From the NCBI RefSeq assembly GCF_002843305.1, contig NZ_PGSG01000084.1, positions 1-61,204 on the forward strand: a stretch of 61,204 bases of DNA, read 5' to 3'. The notes beneath the pieces were generated by a model. It was given only the letters and a program-made list of their open reading frames with translations, was not told the origin of the DNA and ran no database searches. Shown one piece after another: positions 59,683-61,204 of this stretch. The position numbers were made by a program, and so were the translations under genes. How positions within the stretch are numbered: position 1 is the stretch's first letter; every line of letters starts with the position of its first letter. Source of the DNA: Streptomyces barkulensis. GTDB lineage: Bacteria; Actinomycetota; Actinomycetes; Streptomycetales; Streptomycetaceae.

Positions 59683-61204
59683 CTACGGCAGCGCGTGGAC
59701 GTGCGGGCCGACGGTGTCCGACCACCGGTCGCCGTTGAGCGCGTCCCAGTTGGTGGACCAGGTCATCGCGCCGCGGATGCCCGGGTAGGTCCGCGCGGGC
59801 TTGAACGAGCCGCAGTTCGTTCCCCTGGCCAGGCAGTCCAGGGCGGCGTTCACCACGGAGGGGTCCACGTAGCCGGAGCCCGCGCCGCGGGTGGAGGCGG
59901 GGGTGCCCAGGCCGACCTGGGAGGGGTCGAGGCCGCCTTCGAGCTGGATGCAGGCGAGCGCGGTGAGGAAGTCCACCGAGCCCTGCGAGTACACCTTGTT
60001 GTCGCAGCCCAGCATCGAACCGCTGTTGTAGTACTGCATGTTGACGACCGTGAGGATGTCCTTCACGTTCAGCGCCAGCTTGAAGTACTCGGTGGACGTG
60101 GACTGCATGTCGATGGTCTGCGGGGCCATCGTGAGCACCATGGAGGGCCCGGCCTTCGCCGACAGCGAGCGCAGGGCCTGCGTCAGCCAGGTGGAGTTGA
60201 TGCCGTGCTCCAGGTCGATGTCCACGCCGTCGAAGCCGTACTCCTCCATCAGCCGGTGGGCGCTGTCGGCGAAGCGCGCGGCGGAGGCGGAGTCGTTGAC
60301 GATGACGTTGCCCTTCTCGCCGCCCACCGAGATGATCACCTTTTTGCCACCCCTCTGCTTGGCGGCGATGTCGTCCTTGAACTCCTGGACGGAGGAGTAG
60401 CCGAGCGCCGGGTCGAGATTGAAGGTGATCTCACCGGCGCTGGCCGTGGAGTCGGCGAAGGAGACGGCGATGATGTCGTACTGGTCCTGCACCTCGCGCA
60501 GCTTCTGCACCCGCGCGCCGTTGTCGAAGTTCTGCCAGTAGCCGGTCAGGGCGTGTTCGGGGACGCCGGTGTCCGGGCCGCCGCCGTCGCCGGTCCGGTC
60601 GGTGGTGGCGGTGACGGGGGCGGACCTGGCCGATTCGCCGGCGCCGTTGACGGCGCTGACGCGGAACTCGTAGGAGGTGGCGGCCGCCAGGCCGGTGACG
60701 GTGGCCGAGGTGCCCTGCACCGACAGTGCCCTGGCCCCGTCCCGGTAGACGGTGTAGCCGGTGGCGCCGTCGACGGCGTTCCAGTTCAGGGTGACCGAGG
60801 AGGAGGTGGTGGCGCCGACGGTGGGTGTGCCGGGGGCGGCCGGGGGCTGGGGGTCGGGGTCGGGCTCGCCCGGGTCGCCGCCGGGGCCGGTGAGGGAGAC
60901 GTCGTCCACGTGGTGGGCGCTCTGGCCGTACCAGCCGTGGGTGTGGACGGTGACGGAGGTGGTGTCCGGGCCGGTGGTGAAGGAGGTGCGCAGCTGCTGC
61001 CAGCCGGTGCCGCCCGGGGTCCAGGTGGAGACGTCGGTGGTGCCGGTGCCGGACGCGCCGAGGTAGACGTAGGAGCCCTGCACCCAGGCGCTCAGTTCGT
61101 ACTGGGAGTCCGGCTGTACGGTCACGGTCTGGGTGCATTTGGCGTTGTCGCTGCCCGAGGGGGTGGCCTTCAGGGCCGCCGTGCCGCCGTGGACGGGGGA
61201 GGAG
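59683..61204 (-). CDS. Secreted GH18 chitinase, 5' end outside the window
   Basis: The visible part (about 507 residues) continues past the window edge, so the start and signal peptide are missing. Order: a carbohydrate-binding beta-sandwich (about the first 100 visible residues: VHGGTAALKATPSGSDNAK, then YELSAWVQGSYVYLG), a Pro/Asp/Gly linker, a fibronectin type III domain (PGTPTVGATTSSSVTLNWN onward), another linker, and a GH18 barrel starting at HALTGYWQNFDNG with catalytic DGVDIDLE and MTWSTNWDAL near the end. It should cut chitin outside the cell. Streptomyces carry many such chitinases. Confidence 0.93.
   Translation of the reverse strand, partial: SSPVHGGTAALKATPSGSDNAKCTQTVTVQPDSQYELSAWVQGSYVYLGASGTGTTDVSTWTPGGTGWQQLRTSFTTGPDTTSVTVHTHGWYGQSAHHVDDVSLTGPGGDPGEPDPDPQPPAAPGTPTVGATTSSSVTLNWNAVDGATGYTVYRDGARALSVQGTSATVTGLAAATSYEFRVSAVNGAGESARSAPVTATTDRTGDGGGPDTGVPEHALTGYWQNFDNGARVQKLREVQDQYDIIAVSFADSTASAGEITFNLDPALGYSSVQEFKDDIAAKQRGGKKVIISVGGEKGNVIVNDSASAARFADSAHRLMEEYGFDGVDIDLEHGINSTWLTQALRSLSAKAGPSMVLTMAPQTIDMQSTSTEYFKLALNVKDILTVVNMQYYNSGSMLGCDNKVYSQGSVDFLTALACIQLEGGLDPSQVGLGTPASTRGAGSGYVDPSVVNAALDCLARGTNCGSFKPARTYPGIRGAMTWSTNWDALNGDRWSDTVGPHVHALP

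Overview
The window is high-GC Streptomyces chromosome. Support comes from the very GC-biased third codon positions, frequent GTG/TTG starts, long GC hairpins used as terminators, actinobacterial markers (mycothiol amidase Mca, an acyl-CoA carboxylase epsilon subunit, fused SecDF, an LAXTG sortase substrate) and rare TTA codons. From memory, the backbone order (accA2, maf, pccE, pccB, birA, cya, diguanylate cyclase, hutH ... msrA, metB ... mca, greA, ilvA ... pckG) matches the conserved central part of the S. coelicolor chromosome. I see no rRNA, tRNA, CRISPR array, transposase or integrase.

Layout. (1) 1-6.4 kb: acyl-CoA carboxylase locus: biotinylated alpha chain, Maf, a 39-aa membrane protein, epsilon and beta subunits, and the divergent biotin ligase birA. 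(2) 6.5-11.7 kb: class III adenylate cyclase, enoyl-CoA hydratase, GAF-GGDEF diguanylate cyclase, histidine ammonia-lyase. (3) 11.6-18.3 kb: cell-surface genes: LADTG sortase substrate, L,D-transpeptidase lipoprotein, 1125-aa subtilisin, PfpI-like protein. (4) 18.4-23.1 kb: accessory patch of small genes: YrhB-like protein, probable RAMA-domain remnant, zinc-ribbon protein behind a curious 17-bp start/stop repeat, membrane and hypothetical proteins, and a divergent XRE-regulator/Nudix locus with palindromes and a TTA codon. (5) 23.1-38.6 kb: housekeeping genes: msrA, metB, DksA-type protein, two-component system, secDF, mca, greA, a drug-type ABC exporter, ilvA, MarR regulator.

(6) 38.9-45.2 kb is the highlight: a linaridin RiPP cluster of the cypemycin type. 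A 68-aa precursor (46-aa leader, 22-aa core) is followed, across an attenuator-like hairpin, by a tightly coupled operon: membrane/alpha-beta-hydrolase protein (CypH-like), CypL/GrmL-like protein, HFCD flavoprotein cysteine decarboxylase (CypD-like), N-methyltransferase (CypM-like), ABC ATPase (CypT-like) and a large membrane protein. The core appears to differ from cypemycin by one residue (Ala for Val at position 8). The precursor's fifth codon is TTA, which suggests bldA control. The cluster sits between core genes (ilvA/marR and a DUF255 gene) with no mobility gene in sight.

(7) 45.3-52.4 kb: DUF255 thioredoxin-fold protein, alanine-type aminotransferase, a small hypothetical gene under a Fur-like palindrome, PEP carboxykinase, TrhA/hemolysin III. 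(8) 52.4-59.5 kb: divergent D-amino-acid catabolic locus (N-acyl-D-amino-acid deacylase and PLP amino-acid deaminase facing PfkB kinase, IclR regulator, RidA, Nramp-like transporter) around one palindromic operator. (9) 59.7-61.2 kb: 3' part of a secreted GH18 chitinase that runs off the window.
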